From Spodoptera frugiperda (taxonomy: Eukaryota; Arthropoda; Insecta; Lepidoptera; Noctuidae), in NCBI RefSeq assembly GCF_023101765.2, contig NC_064242.1:2840327-2904326 (forward strand): a stretch of DNA of 64,000 nucleotides, in the 5' to 3' direction. The notes beneath the pieces were generated by a model. The model was not told the origin of the DNA and searched no databases. It saw nothing but the letters and a program-made list of their open reading frames with translations. Of the stretch, positions 54,931 through 64,000 are shown in pieces (the first letter of the stretch is position 1; each line of letters begins with the position of its first letter). The translations under genes and the position numbers were made by a program.

Positions 54931-56164
54931 CAAAAAGTCACATTGGTACTCGCCATTGCTAGTTTTTGAACCCACTCTCATGCATGAGGAGCATACGTCT
55001 TAAACCAGGCCACCACGACATCTACAATTGACAATTTACTAACAACCATAAAAATCTTTAAATATTGAGTAGGCTCACTGCAATAAGGATAGCGTAGGAA
55101 GATACCCACATAGGTATAACTACATACAGCAGTTATAATAATAGAATGCGCCGCTTATCTAGCCAGCCGAAGAACAAAATAAGTAGGCCACTAGTGCCAT
55201 ATACCTACATACATGTGCGATAAACTGTGCTATCACTAGCATTGGTCTATCGTAATCATTATGTAGTACATATTACGTCATTTTACATAGCAACATAGAT
55301 GTGTTGTAATTATCTAGGCGGTAGACATAGTTTTAGTCATCTTAACTGAGGTTTTTCGTCTATATCGCTTGTTCGAGAGCTTTGAAGTTATATTTATGGT
55401 AGAATCGTACAATTTGGTGATTGACACGACTCTACCATAAATATACAATTGCTGTTCGTTAGTCTCGCTAAAACTCGAGAACTGGTAGACCGATTTGGCG
55501 GGTTTAAAAGGTGAGAAAAAATATTAGGGGCAGTATGAAGTATTTCGGGCTAGATGTAGTGGTCTTTAAAAATCTTTAGCACCCTATATCACCATCGTTG
55601 TTTCAATGAACGACTTTATAAACATCTTGGTGCAGTCTTTCTGAAGAAAACTATGTCATATTGCGAAAACGGAGTCCCAAGAAAGGGTTTCCTTTGACCC
55701 AATTCCTACAATGAATCTAATACCGACATAAACTTCAGCATACTAACACTAACGCACACTCTTGCTGTATATTTCCAATCGATGTCCGTTTACCCACTAA
55801 CCAGTGCATAACCAGTTCCTCTAACCCTGACCTGGCTATATTTTTTCGGTGTTAAACGCAGCGAGGTGCCAGTTAACCTTCGTGACACCGAGTGCAACCA
55901 GATATCAAGATTAAACACATTAATCACCACTTGCCAATGCAACGCTTGCATAATCTGTGCGCATTCAGAGATTCGTTAACGTCAAATGGATGTTCTAAAT
56001 TCAAAAGTGACAGTTGTTCTTTAGCCTTTGATGTAAAGAGATGTAAGGAGGATTAAAACTTTGATCCTCCTTTGTTTATGTTGTCACTAGGTTTAAAGTG
56101 AATTTAGTTAGAATTATTCTTAATACGATATCATGTCTTCGTTCATAAGGGCTACCTATGTGCA
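54931..56164. other. Ir25a intron with a small hairpin
   Basis: A 20-bp inverted pair with one mismatch: 55389-55408 (tatatttatggtagaatcgt) and 55426-55445, loop 17 nt. Nothing else recognised. Confidence 0.5.
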
Positions 56165-56375
56165 TCGTCAAGCCTTTTATACCCGAACCGAAGGGGTATG
56201 CATATTAAGGCAATAATGCCACTGCACAATGTACACCCACTTTACACTATTTGTGCTATAAGTCCCACGTAATAGGCGGTGAGCCATATATTGGGCACAA
56301 TTCCAGACTCCGTGCTAAAACTGAGAATTTTTTTCGAAAAACCGAAAAAACCCCAGGTTTTCCTGTATGGATAAA
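56165..56375 (-). repeat. SINE family S3 copy (minus)
   Basis: Inverse of the S3 body: gaaccgaaggggtatgcata, aatgccactgcacaatgtac, aagtcccacgtaataggcgg, tgagccatatattgggcaca and tttttcgaaaaaccgaaaaa. The tRNA-like head is missing. The plus-strand ORF at 56251-56460 is repeat-derived. Confidence 0.75.
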
Positions 56376-56935
56376 AATGAACTCTACGCCACTGGTAGCA
56401 AGTAGTTATCATGTTATTCATTTTACTGATTTATTGTGTAGACATCCAATTCAAATCTGACAAGTAATACTTTTTATTATTCTTCCATTAAATGAAATTG
56501 CACGCACAGACTTTTCCATAATCCTAGCCCAACGGGCAACGATCAATCATTCCGGAGTTTGCTCATCGCATTCTCTTTTGTTTGGAAAGTGTAAAAACAC
56601 ATTTTGACCGATTATTTATGAAATGGTAAACATACGCAGCAACGTAGCGCACAATTTGAGAACTTTATAATTAATGGTAAAAGAATAGGGGGCAAAATGT
56701 CCCGCATTTACGCATATCGATGCCTGTAAAACCTACGTAGATAGATAATAAATATAAAATAGGTATGTATGCATATAGCATAAGAAGGCCCATTTGGTGT
56801 AGCGCTACCACCTAAGATTAAACATTTCTTTCCGTAAAGAGGCCTTTCCCGAGTATAGTTTATGCACAGACAGAAAAATCCGGCAAATGTAGAGTATTAT
56901 TATGCCACTTTTAAACTGACAGCGTCATTAACACT
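56376..56935. other. Ir25a intron, nothing recognised
   Basis: AT-rich sequence with no feature. Confidence 0.3.
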
Positions 56936-57118
56936 ATCATTAGAACTTGAGACGGGATATTTACCATTTATTTTTGTCTGAGTTTCCGATATTTCGGCAC
57001 TGTTGCAACCGCCATGATCACGGATAAACTATTCATCCGTGATCATGGCGCTGTCTATAAACTCATGGACATAAATAAACATGGTTAATATCCCGTCTCA
57101 AGTTCTAATGATATTATT
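56936..57118. mobile_element. Inverted-repeat element (MITE-E)
   Basis: Arms pair from tatcattagaacttgagacg / cgtctcaagttctaatgata at the outside to cgccatgatcacggat / atccgtgatcatggcg at the centre (57010-57050), with an 8-bp loop (aaactatt). The left arm has an extra ttccgatatttcggcactgt segment. About 180 bp. Confidence 0.8.
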
Positions 57119-57149
57119 ATAGCAAGCAAAAGTTGCAACATAAAAAAAA

Positions 57150-57310
57150 ATTTTTTTTTTTTAAGGGGAGAAAATCATCCAATTACTTCTCCCGTCTTTT
57201 TGCAAAGTGAGAGGGAGTGTCAGACTCTTACTGACTAAAAACCTCCCCGTACCTACTCCTGCTTTTCGAGCCGGAGCCCCGGTAACCCGCTAGGTAGTCC
57301 GCAGCTCCGG
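57150..57310 (-). repeat. SINE family S1 copy (minus)
   Basis: T run, then aaggggagaaaatcatccaa, aaagtgagagggagtgtcag, cctactcctgcttttcgagc, cggagccccggtaacccgct, aggtagtccgcagctccgga. Almost complete. Confidence 0.9.
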
Positions 57311-57621
57311 AATATTAGCAATCTACAGTTATTATTTAAAAGAATTCATACGTTTGAGGTGTGTCGCTGTTTATTATAATTATCACATTAAACATGTTTG
57401 TATCACGAGTATGCAAATTTTTGCGACAAAGTTGAATGACTCGAGCCCCTACGTAGTGTGATTGTAGATTTGAGATCCGAAAACAAATGATAAGTAGTAT
57501 GAAGATGCCCCTTATCAGAGATTTCACATTAAATGAAAGTGCTGGCGCCATTTGACCGATAAGAAATGATAACGGATAGTGTTACCTACATACAGTTCGA
57601 GAATGGCTCGGTTATAATTTT

Positions 57622-57865
57622 TTCTTTGTGGTATAAACCGGTAAACGGGTTGACGAATCACCTGATGGTAAGCAACCGCCCATGGACACCCGATACGCCA
57701 GAGACGTGATAAGTGCGTTGTTGGTAGGAATTTTTGGGGTTAGGAATTTAATGGATGGTAGGGAATCGGAGATTGAGAAAATTGGGAAGGGCTATAATTG
57801 GGCCATAACGAAACACATCGCAACCGTTGTTTCACGTCAGTCACGGTCCATTCATGCCAAAGCAT
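57622..57865 (-). repeat. SINE family S2 copy (minus)
   Basis: tttgtggtataaaccggtaa, cctgatggtaagcaaccgcc, catggacacccgatacgcca, ttttggggttaggaatttaa, acgaaacacatcgcaaccgt, tcacggtccattcatgccaa, agcatagcatata. Includes most of the head. Confidence 0.8.
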
Positions 57866-59366
57866 AGCATATACCATCGATCGGAAAAAATATTTTCTTG
57901 AAAAAGACCACTAACACTACTACTTACTTAAAATTGCACACTTTTAATACTTAACAATCACGTTCGTGATCATTTGAAAAACACACAATTTCATTTCTTT
58001 CATGTGTTATCCGATTTAGTCTAGATTTTTCCAATTCTTTTCCAATTTATATCTATTTTAGCGCTCTGCATTGTCTATATAACACATTTTACGATTCATT
58101 TTTGTTTTAATTTAAACAGCTTTATAAAATCTACATTTCTTGTAAATATCATTAGTTTTCTTTCACGAAAAACTTGTTCAAATAGTGTTGCATTGAAATA
58201 TGAATCATTGAAGACCTAGTGCCCTCATTCTTCAGGCACGCTAGGTAACCTAAAACTTAATTCGGGCACTAGGTTACCTAAAACCTATAGACTTGGAAGT
58301 GTCATGAGATAATTAAAATTGAATTTTATCGTATGTTATGTACGTAACACTGATTCTTTTAAAACTTAATTAAACATAGGATTTATTAAAACCTATTTTG
58401 TGGTAGTGAGAAAAGAAGATTATTTAGTTAGAAATAGATAATTTATTTTAGTTCTTATAAAGTAGTTACCTATTGTCTGTTTTTAAGCGGTTTTATTTAG
58501 CTTGACCTGTTTGTTTGTATCAAATTTAGTGATTAGCATTTAAACCCCTTCCTTATGTCCGATCGATCTGATATTTAGTATACTTACACTCTTAATCGTG
58601 GTGACCATATTTATATAAACACAATTTTAAACACATTAACATTAAAATTATTTTTATGCACGTACCAAAGTGTAACTTCGAATAAAGAAGAACTGTAATA
58701 ACGACTATGAAACACGTGGAATTATGTTGGATCTCATCCGATCGAGTCTAGCAGTTTTCTCATTAATAAATCGTACATACGAAAACGACCATGATTCTAC
58801 AATAAAACACCTATCGACTAAATCAAAGCATATTTTATGGCATAATTTAAAAAGATTTTTGCTGTAGGTAGTATTCTAATACTGATAAGCCTTTCTAATC
58901 ACGATAATCTACGCTTTGTGTTATCAAATCCGTTCCTATCTATCTATTTTTATAGTAAGTGTATTAATGCGTGTGTAGATACACTAGATATCTACACAGG
59001 AACTTTATCTACACAGGAACACACGTTCTACAAAGGTTTATAGGATTTTGTTGCAAGTTGCACGTACGCTTACTGATGACTAATTTCTTCGAATCGGATC
59101 GGAAAAATATTCTTGAGAATTTACATCATATTTGTTCCCGAATAAACTGTTTGGTAAATTTGCTTAGGTAATCACTTAATAACACATTTGTTTTATAGGC
59201 TACACTAATATAATCATTAACCATCAAGTGATCAGTCTGCTCGCTTGCTCCCTACGCCATAAAAAGTGAACTGCCAATCATCACACTAAATTTTCGGAAA
59301 ATCCTTATAACTTCCATAGCCCTCTACTATCCATTAGACTACCACAGTAGGGCTGATACCCGACCC
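57866..59366. other. Ir25a intron, nothing recognised
   Basis: AT-rich. A small duplicated phrase (tctacacaggaac) at 58992-59020. No gene. Confidence 0.35.
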
Positions 59367-59540
59367 GGAGCTGCGGACTATCTAACAGGTTTTTCGGGTC
59401 TACCGTTCCTACTCCTGCTTTTCGAAAAGCAGGAGTAGGAACGGGGTAGGTATTTAGTCAGTAAGAGTCTGACACTACTCTCGCCTCACACACCCAAGGC
59501 GGTAGAAGTCATTGCATGATATTCTCCCCATAAAAAACCT
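59367..59540 (+). repeat. SINE family S1 copy with inverted duplication
   Basis: Head gagctgcggactatctaaca, then a perfect 42-bp palindrome at 59403-59444 made of the block ttcctactcctgcttttcg and its inverse, then the usual gtcagtaagagtctgacact and tail. It lies 67 bp from an Ir25a exon. Confidence 0.9.
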
Positions 59541-59606
59541 GTCTAGAAACCGAACTATGAGAATTTCTTACAACACCTACTAATACAAGTAAAAATAAGC
59601 ACTTAC

Positions 59607-59792
59607 TCATAAAACTTCTCCTCGATGTTAGCCATTCGCTGGAAGTAAGTCATGGCTGCGGATCCGTTGAGAGGAGCATACTGGATCTTGTATTGTTTGG
59701 ACAGGTCGTCCAGGGACTCAATGGGCGTATCCAACCTGGACACCGTCAGAAACGCTGCCAAGTTCGCCGTGTATGACGCTATTATAATAAAC
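59607..59792 (-). CDS. Ir25a: IR25a exon: M2 helix end, start of S2
   Basis: Acceptor cccacacag, donor GA|gtaagt; 186 bp, phase 2 in and 2 out. Reads FIIIASYTANLAAFLTVSRL, then DTPIESLDDLSKQYKIQYAP and LNGSAAMTYFQRMANIEEKF. SYTANLAAF is the gate motif shared by all ionotropic glutamate receptors. In the LNGSAAM loop, the Thr that contacts the ligand alpha-carboxyl in AMPA receptors is replaced (Ala), as is usual among IRs. Intact. Confidence 0.96.
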
Positions 59793-59974
59793 CTGTGTGG
59801 GAAATTACCGGTGAAATTGGTCTTAAGTGCTTGTTATAAGTCAGAATTATATTTAGAACTCTTGCGATTTGTTTTCGGATATTAAAATTGCGCTTCAGTG
59901 TAGCTTTTGTTTTAAAATACATCGAAAAGAGCTGAAAATGTTGCTTATGTAAAATCATATCCTTCATGTTGTCG

Positions 59975-60130
59975 TTTACAAACATACAAGTTCACATACA
60001 CATCACACTTAGACTCGGAACAACAATTTGTGGATCACACAAAGAGTAGTCGCGTGCAGGAATCGAACCCGCTACCCGTTGTGTAGCAGCTGGTTGCCCA
60101 GCAACCGCACCAACCGTGCAGTCACGGTTT
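59975..60130 (-). repeat. tRNA-derived SINE family S4 (minus)
   Basis: Inverse orientation: aggaatcgaacccgctaccc is the B box region, gctggttgcccagcaaccgc+accaacc the A-box side. The body (acaatttgtggatcacacaa, aacatacaagttcacataca) follows. It looks like a tRNA at the head but lacks a paired acceptor stem and continues into a SINE body, and a second copy exists at 45343. Confidence 0.75.
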
Positions 60131-60241
60131 TTCCAGTCACCTTATACGGCTTTTCATAGATTTTTTATCAGTATCTGTCAAAGTTTTTAAATAACATGAA
60201 TAAAGAACATTTGGTAAGAATTTTTAAGTATTTTCTCTTAC

Positions 60242-60445
60242 CCAAAGAGCCACCACGTAGCAGCCAGTAATCGTCCAGAAAGATTCTTGGGCGCCTCGCC
60301 ACCCCCTTGGGGGGTTAGTGACGTCATACAAAACCAAAGACACTCTTTCAGAGTAAATTCTCTTTTCTCCTCATCCTCTTTGTATTTTTCTCTGTTATTC
60401 TGATAGCTATATGGGCTCCATTTGTCGAATACCCACATTAGGAAA
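60242..60445 (-). CDS. Ir25a: IR25a exon: M1-M2 loop and pore
   Basis: Acceptor cagtttcatttcag, donor GG|gtaaga; 204 bp, phase 2 in and 2 out. Reads FLMWVFDKWSPYSYQNNREK, then YKEDEEKREFTLKECLWFCM, then TSLTPQGGGEAPKNLSGRL and AATWWLFG. It holds the end of M1, the intracellular loop, the pore loop and the start of M2. SPYSYQNN and TPQGGGEAPKNLSGR are essentially identical to Drosophila IR25a and distinguish it from IR8a. Confidence 0.97.
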
Positions 60446-60579
60446 CTGAAATGAAACTGTTTATGTTTAAACTAGTACATACATAACCTCAGGACTGTCT
60501 CCCATGGGGGTAGGCGGAGCCTAAACTAGTATTCAACTAGTGTTTTTCAGTTATATGAATTAAGTATTTTTATCTTTTT
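60446..60579. other. Ir25a intron start
   Basis: Short AT-rich stretch. The phrase tctcccatgggggtaggcgg, also seen near 3105 as tctcccataggagtagacag, marks a weak repeat. Confidence 0.35.
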
Positions 60580-60719
60580 AGTACAAGGTTACTTTACGTT
60601 GAACTAAAACGAAACAAGAGCGCGTTCTGATTGGACGGCGCAAACAAACCAACCAATCAGAACACCGAACGCAACCTCGTTTCGATTTCGTTAAACGTAA
60701 AACAAACTCATACTAAGGC
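60580..60719. mobile_element. MITE-A copy, diverged
   Basis: Left arm gtacaaggttactttacgtt, gaactaaaacgaaacaagag, cgcgttctgattgg; right arm ccaatcagaacaccgaacgc, ctcgtttcgatttcgttaaa, cgtaaaacaaactcatacta. In the Ir25a intron between 60446 and 63387. Confidence 0.85.
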
Positions 60720-61430
60720 CTAAAATTCAAACTCAAACTCAAATTATTTATTGCATTTATGTGTCCACATAGATGTTATATAATTAAGCACTTTTTTTCA
60801 ACATGAAACCCGGTTAGGTTACGGCAACATACATTTTGACACAATAAGTATCTAGAACTCAGAACAGAACCCTAATCTTGGATAAAATCCTTTCATTGTC
60901 TTCAAAACTATCTATCTGCAATGAATTTCTTCGCTATAAGTCTAGCAGTTTCGGCGTAAACGCGTAATAAACAAACAGAAAAGTTTCCCGATACTTAACT
61001 AATAATAGAAGCATGTAAAAATTGATGTTCAAAACTATAAAGGGACTTCGAAGAATCGCTTTAACACAATACGTAATAAGATTCAAATCTGATTGGTTTT
61101 AAACAAATAAATAGCTAGTGTTCCTAGCCTAAACAAACGTGACCTCACATGCTATAACATTTCCCGTTAGCTAACCTATATTTATGTATACATAGGTATT
61201 ATATTTATATTATATTTGAGTCAGAATCAAAATATAGAACTAAGTTTCCGCTCTCGGGTTTGTCCGCAGACATTTTAAAAGTTTTTTCTCGAGTTCAGCT
61301 AAGCTGTAATTGTCAATTTAAAATATTCGAATTGAGCCCGGTCGCATTCTCGCCCGTCATTGGTCGATATTATTCTCACAACCAATAACATGGTGAATGG
61401 TGATCGAGCTTACTTCGAATGTTCCGTACG
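60720..61430. other. Ir25a intron, LINE-end-like words
   Basis: gtctagcagtttcggcgtaa followed by acgcgtaataaacaaacaga at 60940-60980 is a LINE 3'-end-like phrase. Nothing else. Confidence 0.35.
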
Positions 61431-61528
61431 TTCCTAGTACGAGTTTACTTTACGTTTAAAGTTGTCCGAAACGAAAGCCCATTCAGCGCTCTGATTGGCC
61501 GGCTCGAATAAACCAACCAATCAGACAA
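61431..61528. mobile_element. MITE-A, partial with inverted centre
   Basis: Left arm cctagtacgagtttacttta, cgtttaaagttgtccgaaac, cattcagcgctctgattggc; then the centre reads ggctcgaataaaccaaccaa, inverse to other copies, and the right arm is missing after tcagac. Confidence 0.75.
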
Positions 61529-63387
61529 TTACAGAATAGCCTAGCAGGTCTCCGACTAGACTAAATTGAATTTACAATCGATAAGTCTGATGTTCCCTTA
61601 TTTTTTCTAGGCAATAAAGGGTTCCTTCGACTTCTTATACCTAAAACTACCTTGACTCCTTGTATAAGGTGTTTCCACCTTAAAGTCAAATGATTCTGAA
61701 AAAATATCCGAATGAATGAAAAGAAATCGGTTTAGTACTTTCGGAGACTGTTCAGTGCAAACATACAAACAAACATAAACTTATCCTCTTTTCAATATTA
61801 ATGTAACGCAACACGTTAGAGGTCATCCATATTGCAATATTATACATCAGTGTGCGGTTTTCGGTCTTGTAAAGTTTATATGAAATCCGTATGGGTATAA
61901 ATAACTAGGAATTAGGTCGATTTTTCCTCATTCTGTTTATGTCATGTTACTTAATCGTTCATTACGTGGCCTATTTATTATTTAATTTTAAAATCAAAGG
62001 CCAAATAAATCTTTGTCCTTAGGATCATATGAACGCGCAGTTTTTTTTAAACTTCTAGTAGAAGAGGACAGCATATTCGCTTCGTCTCTTTCTAAAGTGA
62101 TCTTTTAATGCTCAGTATTTTACTTAAGTATAGTATTTTTCCGTAATCTTTGTTCTTTTTTTAATTTTGTCTGCTGCATACATATTTTGTTCTTTATGGT
62201 CACCATTTTGTATTTTTTGTTTGAATATTAATATTTTTAACATCACAATAACGTCTGGTTCATTATGTGTAAAAACATACAAATTGTTTCAGCCATATCT
62301 TACGGATACCTACTAAAATACATGAGTTTCATGACCAAACTAATTTTGAATCCTAAATGGAGGGAGTTAAGGCTGAAAATTGGTTAATGGAACATCGGGA
62401 AGTACTTGTTGCTATGCGCACTTACTTTAGTTATTCCATTGGAACTGTGACTAATTTTTCGGCGCATACCGGCCAGTAAAAAAAGAATGGCGCGCTTCGA
62501 AATTCAATTATATTTGGAGGTTTCTTTTTTAAAGCGTTTAGTTTAACCTAAAAGGCTAAAATAAGTTTTGTAAGCATTGATAGGTGTTGGTATCTACAAT
62601 ACGCGAGTGTTTTTTTTTTCCTTAAAACCATTAAATTCAACAATTTCTATTAAATCTAAAATTCTATGTATTAGTTATTTATGTAATCACAATATTTTTA
62701 CCATAACATTTATCTGATTACATATCAATTAATTCCGTTATCGGCAAATGCTAAAAATATTTTTGACTAAGCCTATCTAATGAAAATGTTTATGTGAAAA
62801 ACCCAGTAACTTCGTCATACCTAGATGCGGATACGTAAGTAGGTTACTAACCCTACCGTTCAAATCCTAGACTGCTAAAACACATTCATACCCACTTATA
62901 ATAATCATTAGAAGGAATGTTCTAGAATTCTACGTAAATTCTTACAAGAGCAAAGGTGTAATTAATAAGGATTCCGTTGGCACGTGCAATAACTAAGTTC
63001 ATAAATAAATAAACGGTAACATCGGCGTACATGAGCCATCAGGTCCATCGTTTGACCTCGTTCCATAAAATCAGATAAGAAATAATGGAAGCAGGTGGGC
63101 ACTGGCCCATCGATCGCGTTATGTATCGTAATAAATGTCAAAATGCCACGGATGAACACCCATTTTCAGATTACGAACGCTACAGCACTTTATAAACGCT
63201 ACATTAAAATACTCGTTTTCCAACTAAAACCCTCTCACTCTTTCAAGCAAAAACAGACAAGGATAAAAATAAGGTCACCTGCAAAGAATTCGGAAATTGT
63301 AAGATATTGTGGAGCACAGTTGTGAGGTGTCCTCACGGAACAGGTTTCTGCAACGTTATAGCTAACTGAATGATGTCATTGGATTAC
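61529..63387. other. Ir25a intron, nothing recognised
   Basis: AT-rich intron. ORFs at 62962-63159 and 63095-63325 overlap on opposite strands without domains. A LINE-end-like phrase (tttagtactttcggagactg, ttcagtgcaaacatacaaac) at 61730-61775. Confidence 0.35.
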
Positions 63388-63776
63388 CTGGTAAAGAAAT
63401 ACGCAGCCAGTATCGATAGCCAAACGTCATTCTCCAGGACAGTTAGGAATTTAAACAGGGATGTCGGAGTCCTCGGCAGTTTCATCATTATGGTTATCCC
63501 GACTAGATCGTAGTAGGGCACGGTGAAATCTACGACATTTTCCCTTTCAGCCATGACAGACAGCGACGACAGGCCTATGTCTGCCTTCTTATCAACGAGC
63601 TCTTTGATAATTCCGTTCCAGTTTCCATTTTCGTCCATTGTCCCGAAGTTGCCGTCGGGCGCTAAAGTTATTTCATAATCGAATTTAACGATTGCTCGAA
63701 TCTCTTCGATGAGGTCGATACAATAACCTTTAAAACCTTTGGGTGCTTGCTCGTCCCTTATGATAAACGGCTTTTG
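63388..63776 (-). CDS. Ir25a: IR25a exon: S1 ligand-binding lobe and M1
   Basis: IR25a is the broadly expressed co-receptor of the ionotropic receptor family: it forms cation channels with tuning IRs in sensory cilia for acids, amines, humidity and temperature in insects. This exon has acceptor gttttttagc-type (ttag|CAAAAG), donor AG|gtaatc, 389 bp, phase 0 in, 2 out. Reads QKPFIIRDEQAPKGFKGYCI, DLIEEIRAIVKFDYEITLAP, GNFGTMDENGNWNGIIKEL, VDKKADIGLSSLSVMAEREN, VVDFTVPYYDLVGITIMM, then LFKFLTVLENDVWLSILAAY and FFT (M1). The Arg of AEREN aligns with the glutamate-binding Arg of canonical receptors. Joined with the other exons in the window this gives 498 residues in one frame, all the membrane and ligand-binding parts but not the N-terminal domain. 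Confidence 0.97.
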
Positions 63777-63956
63777 CTAAAAAACAAAACGGCTCTCTAG
63801 AACAGCGCTAAAAATTGTCCGTTTCTTATCAAAATTCCAGACGAACGAAAGATGAGAATGACAATGTTGTTTGAACAGTTTGTTGTTAAGTAAACTAACA
63901 AATTTTTATCAAGTTGCCAACAGAATTTTAAACAATAGCAGAGTTCATTTACCTAC

Positions 63957-64000
63957 CTCGACAGTGACGATTCTGTACACTAGCTGCGCGGAGTAATTAC
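63957..64000 (-). CDS. Ir25a: IR25a, partial exon at window edge
   Basis: Ends with donor GAG|gtaggt and reads NYSAQLVYRIVTVE in phase 0 with the next exon (QKPFIIRDE), 180 bp away. This is the strand that leads into the S1 lobe (VYRIVTVxxxPF is the usual entry to the binding domain). The rest of the exon and the amino-terminal domain lie beyond the window. Confidence 0.85.

Noticed and set aside
60040..60130. tRNA gene on the minus strand
   Set aside because: A- and B-box-like words are present, but there is no complete cloverleaf, and a second copy with the same downstream body is at 45343; it is a SINE head.
63095..63325. ORF near Ir25a as an extra exon
   Set aside because: Wrong strand for Ir25a and no splice-site support.

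Overview
The window is nuclear DNA from a moth, most likely a noctuid. It is AT-rich, has GT-AG introns of kilobase length, and is packed with short interspersed repeats of lepidopteran type (tRNA-derived SINEs, MITEs, an R1-clade LINE, a hAT element). There are no operons, bacterial signals or CRISPR arrays. The species cannot be named from sequence alone.

Two genuine protein-coding genes are present and they converge tail to tail. (1) On the + strand, exons at 20494-20620, 21274-21391, 38362-38469, 39647-39866 and 44171-44875 join in one open frame of 425 residues ending at a stop. The product is an LZTS (leucine zipper putative tumour suppressor, Fez1-domain) family protein; its N-terminal coding exon was not found. 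A GC-rich block at about 25.7-25.9 kb ends in an ATG exon with a consensus donor whose phase fits the 38362 exon, which suggests an internal promoter for a shorter isoform. (2) On the - strand, seven exons from the right edge down to 47405 encode the C-terminal half of the ionotropic receptor co-receptor IR25a: ligand-binding lobes, pore, all three transmembrane segments and the cytoplasmic tail. The N-terminal part lies beyond 64000. About 2.5 kb separates the two stop codons.

The rest is upstream or intronic DNA filled with mobile elements. At least five SINE families occur in both orientations, sometimes nested. There are several MITE families with terminal inverted repeats; one (here MITE-A) has five of its six copies at or beside the Ir25a locus. 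A hAT-like element at 48951-49452 has a recognisable 8-bp target duplication and a SINE nested in it. A 5'-truncated, frameshifted R1-clade LINE (about 40168-44139) sits in the last LZTS intron only 31 bp before the acceptor. A 1.3-kb fold-back with two near-identical 600-bp arms (22698-24010) lies in the long second LZTS intron seen here.

The genes are unrelated in function: a scaffold or cytoskeletal-type coiled-coil protein beside a chemosensory ion channel. I see no dedicated new multigene system. The points most worth checking are the alternative LZTS promoter, the giant fold-back as a possible hairpin-RNA source, the LINE abutting a splice acceptor, and the MITE-A cluster in Ir25a introns.
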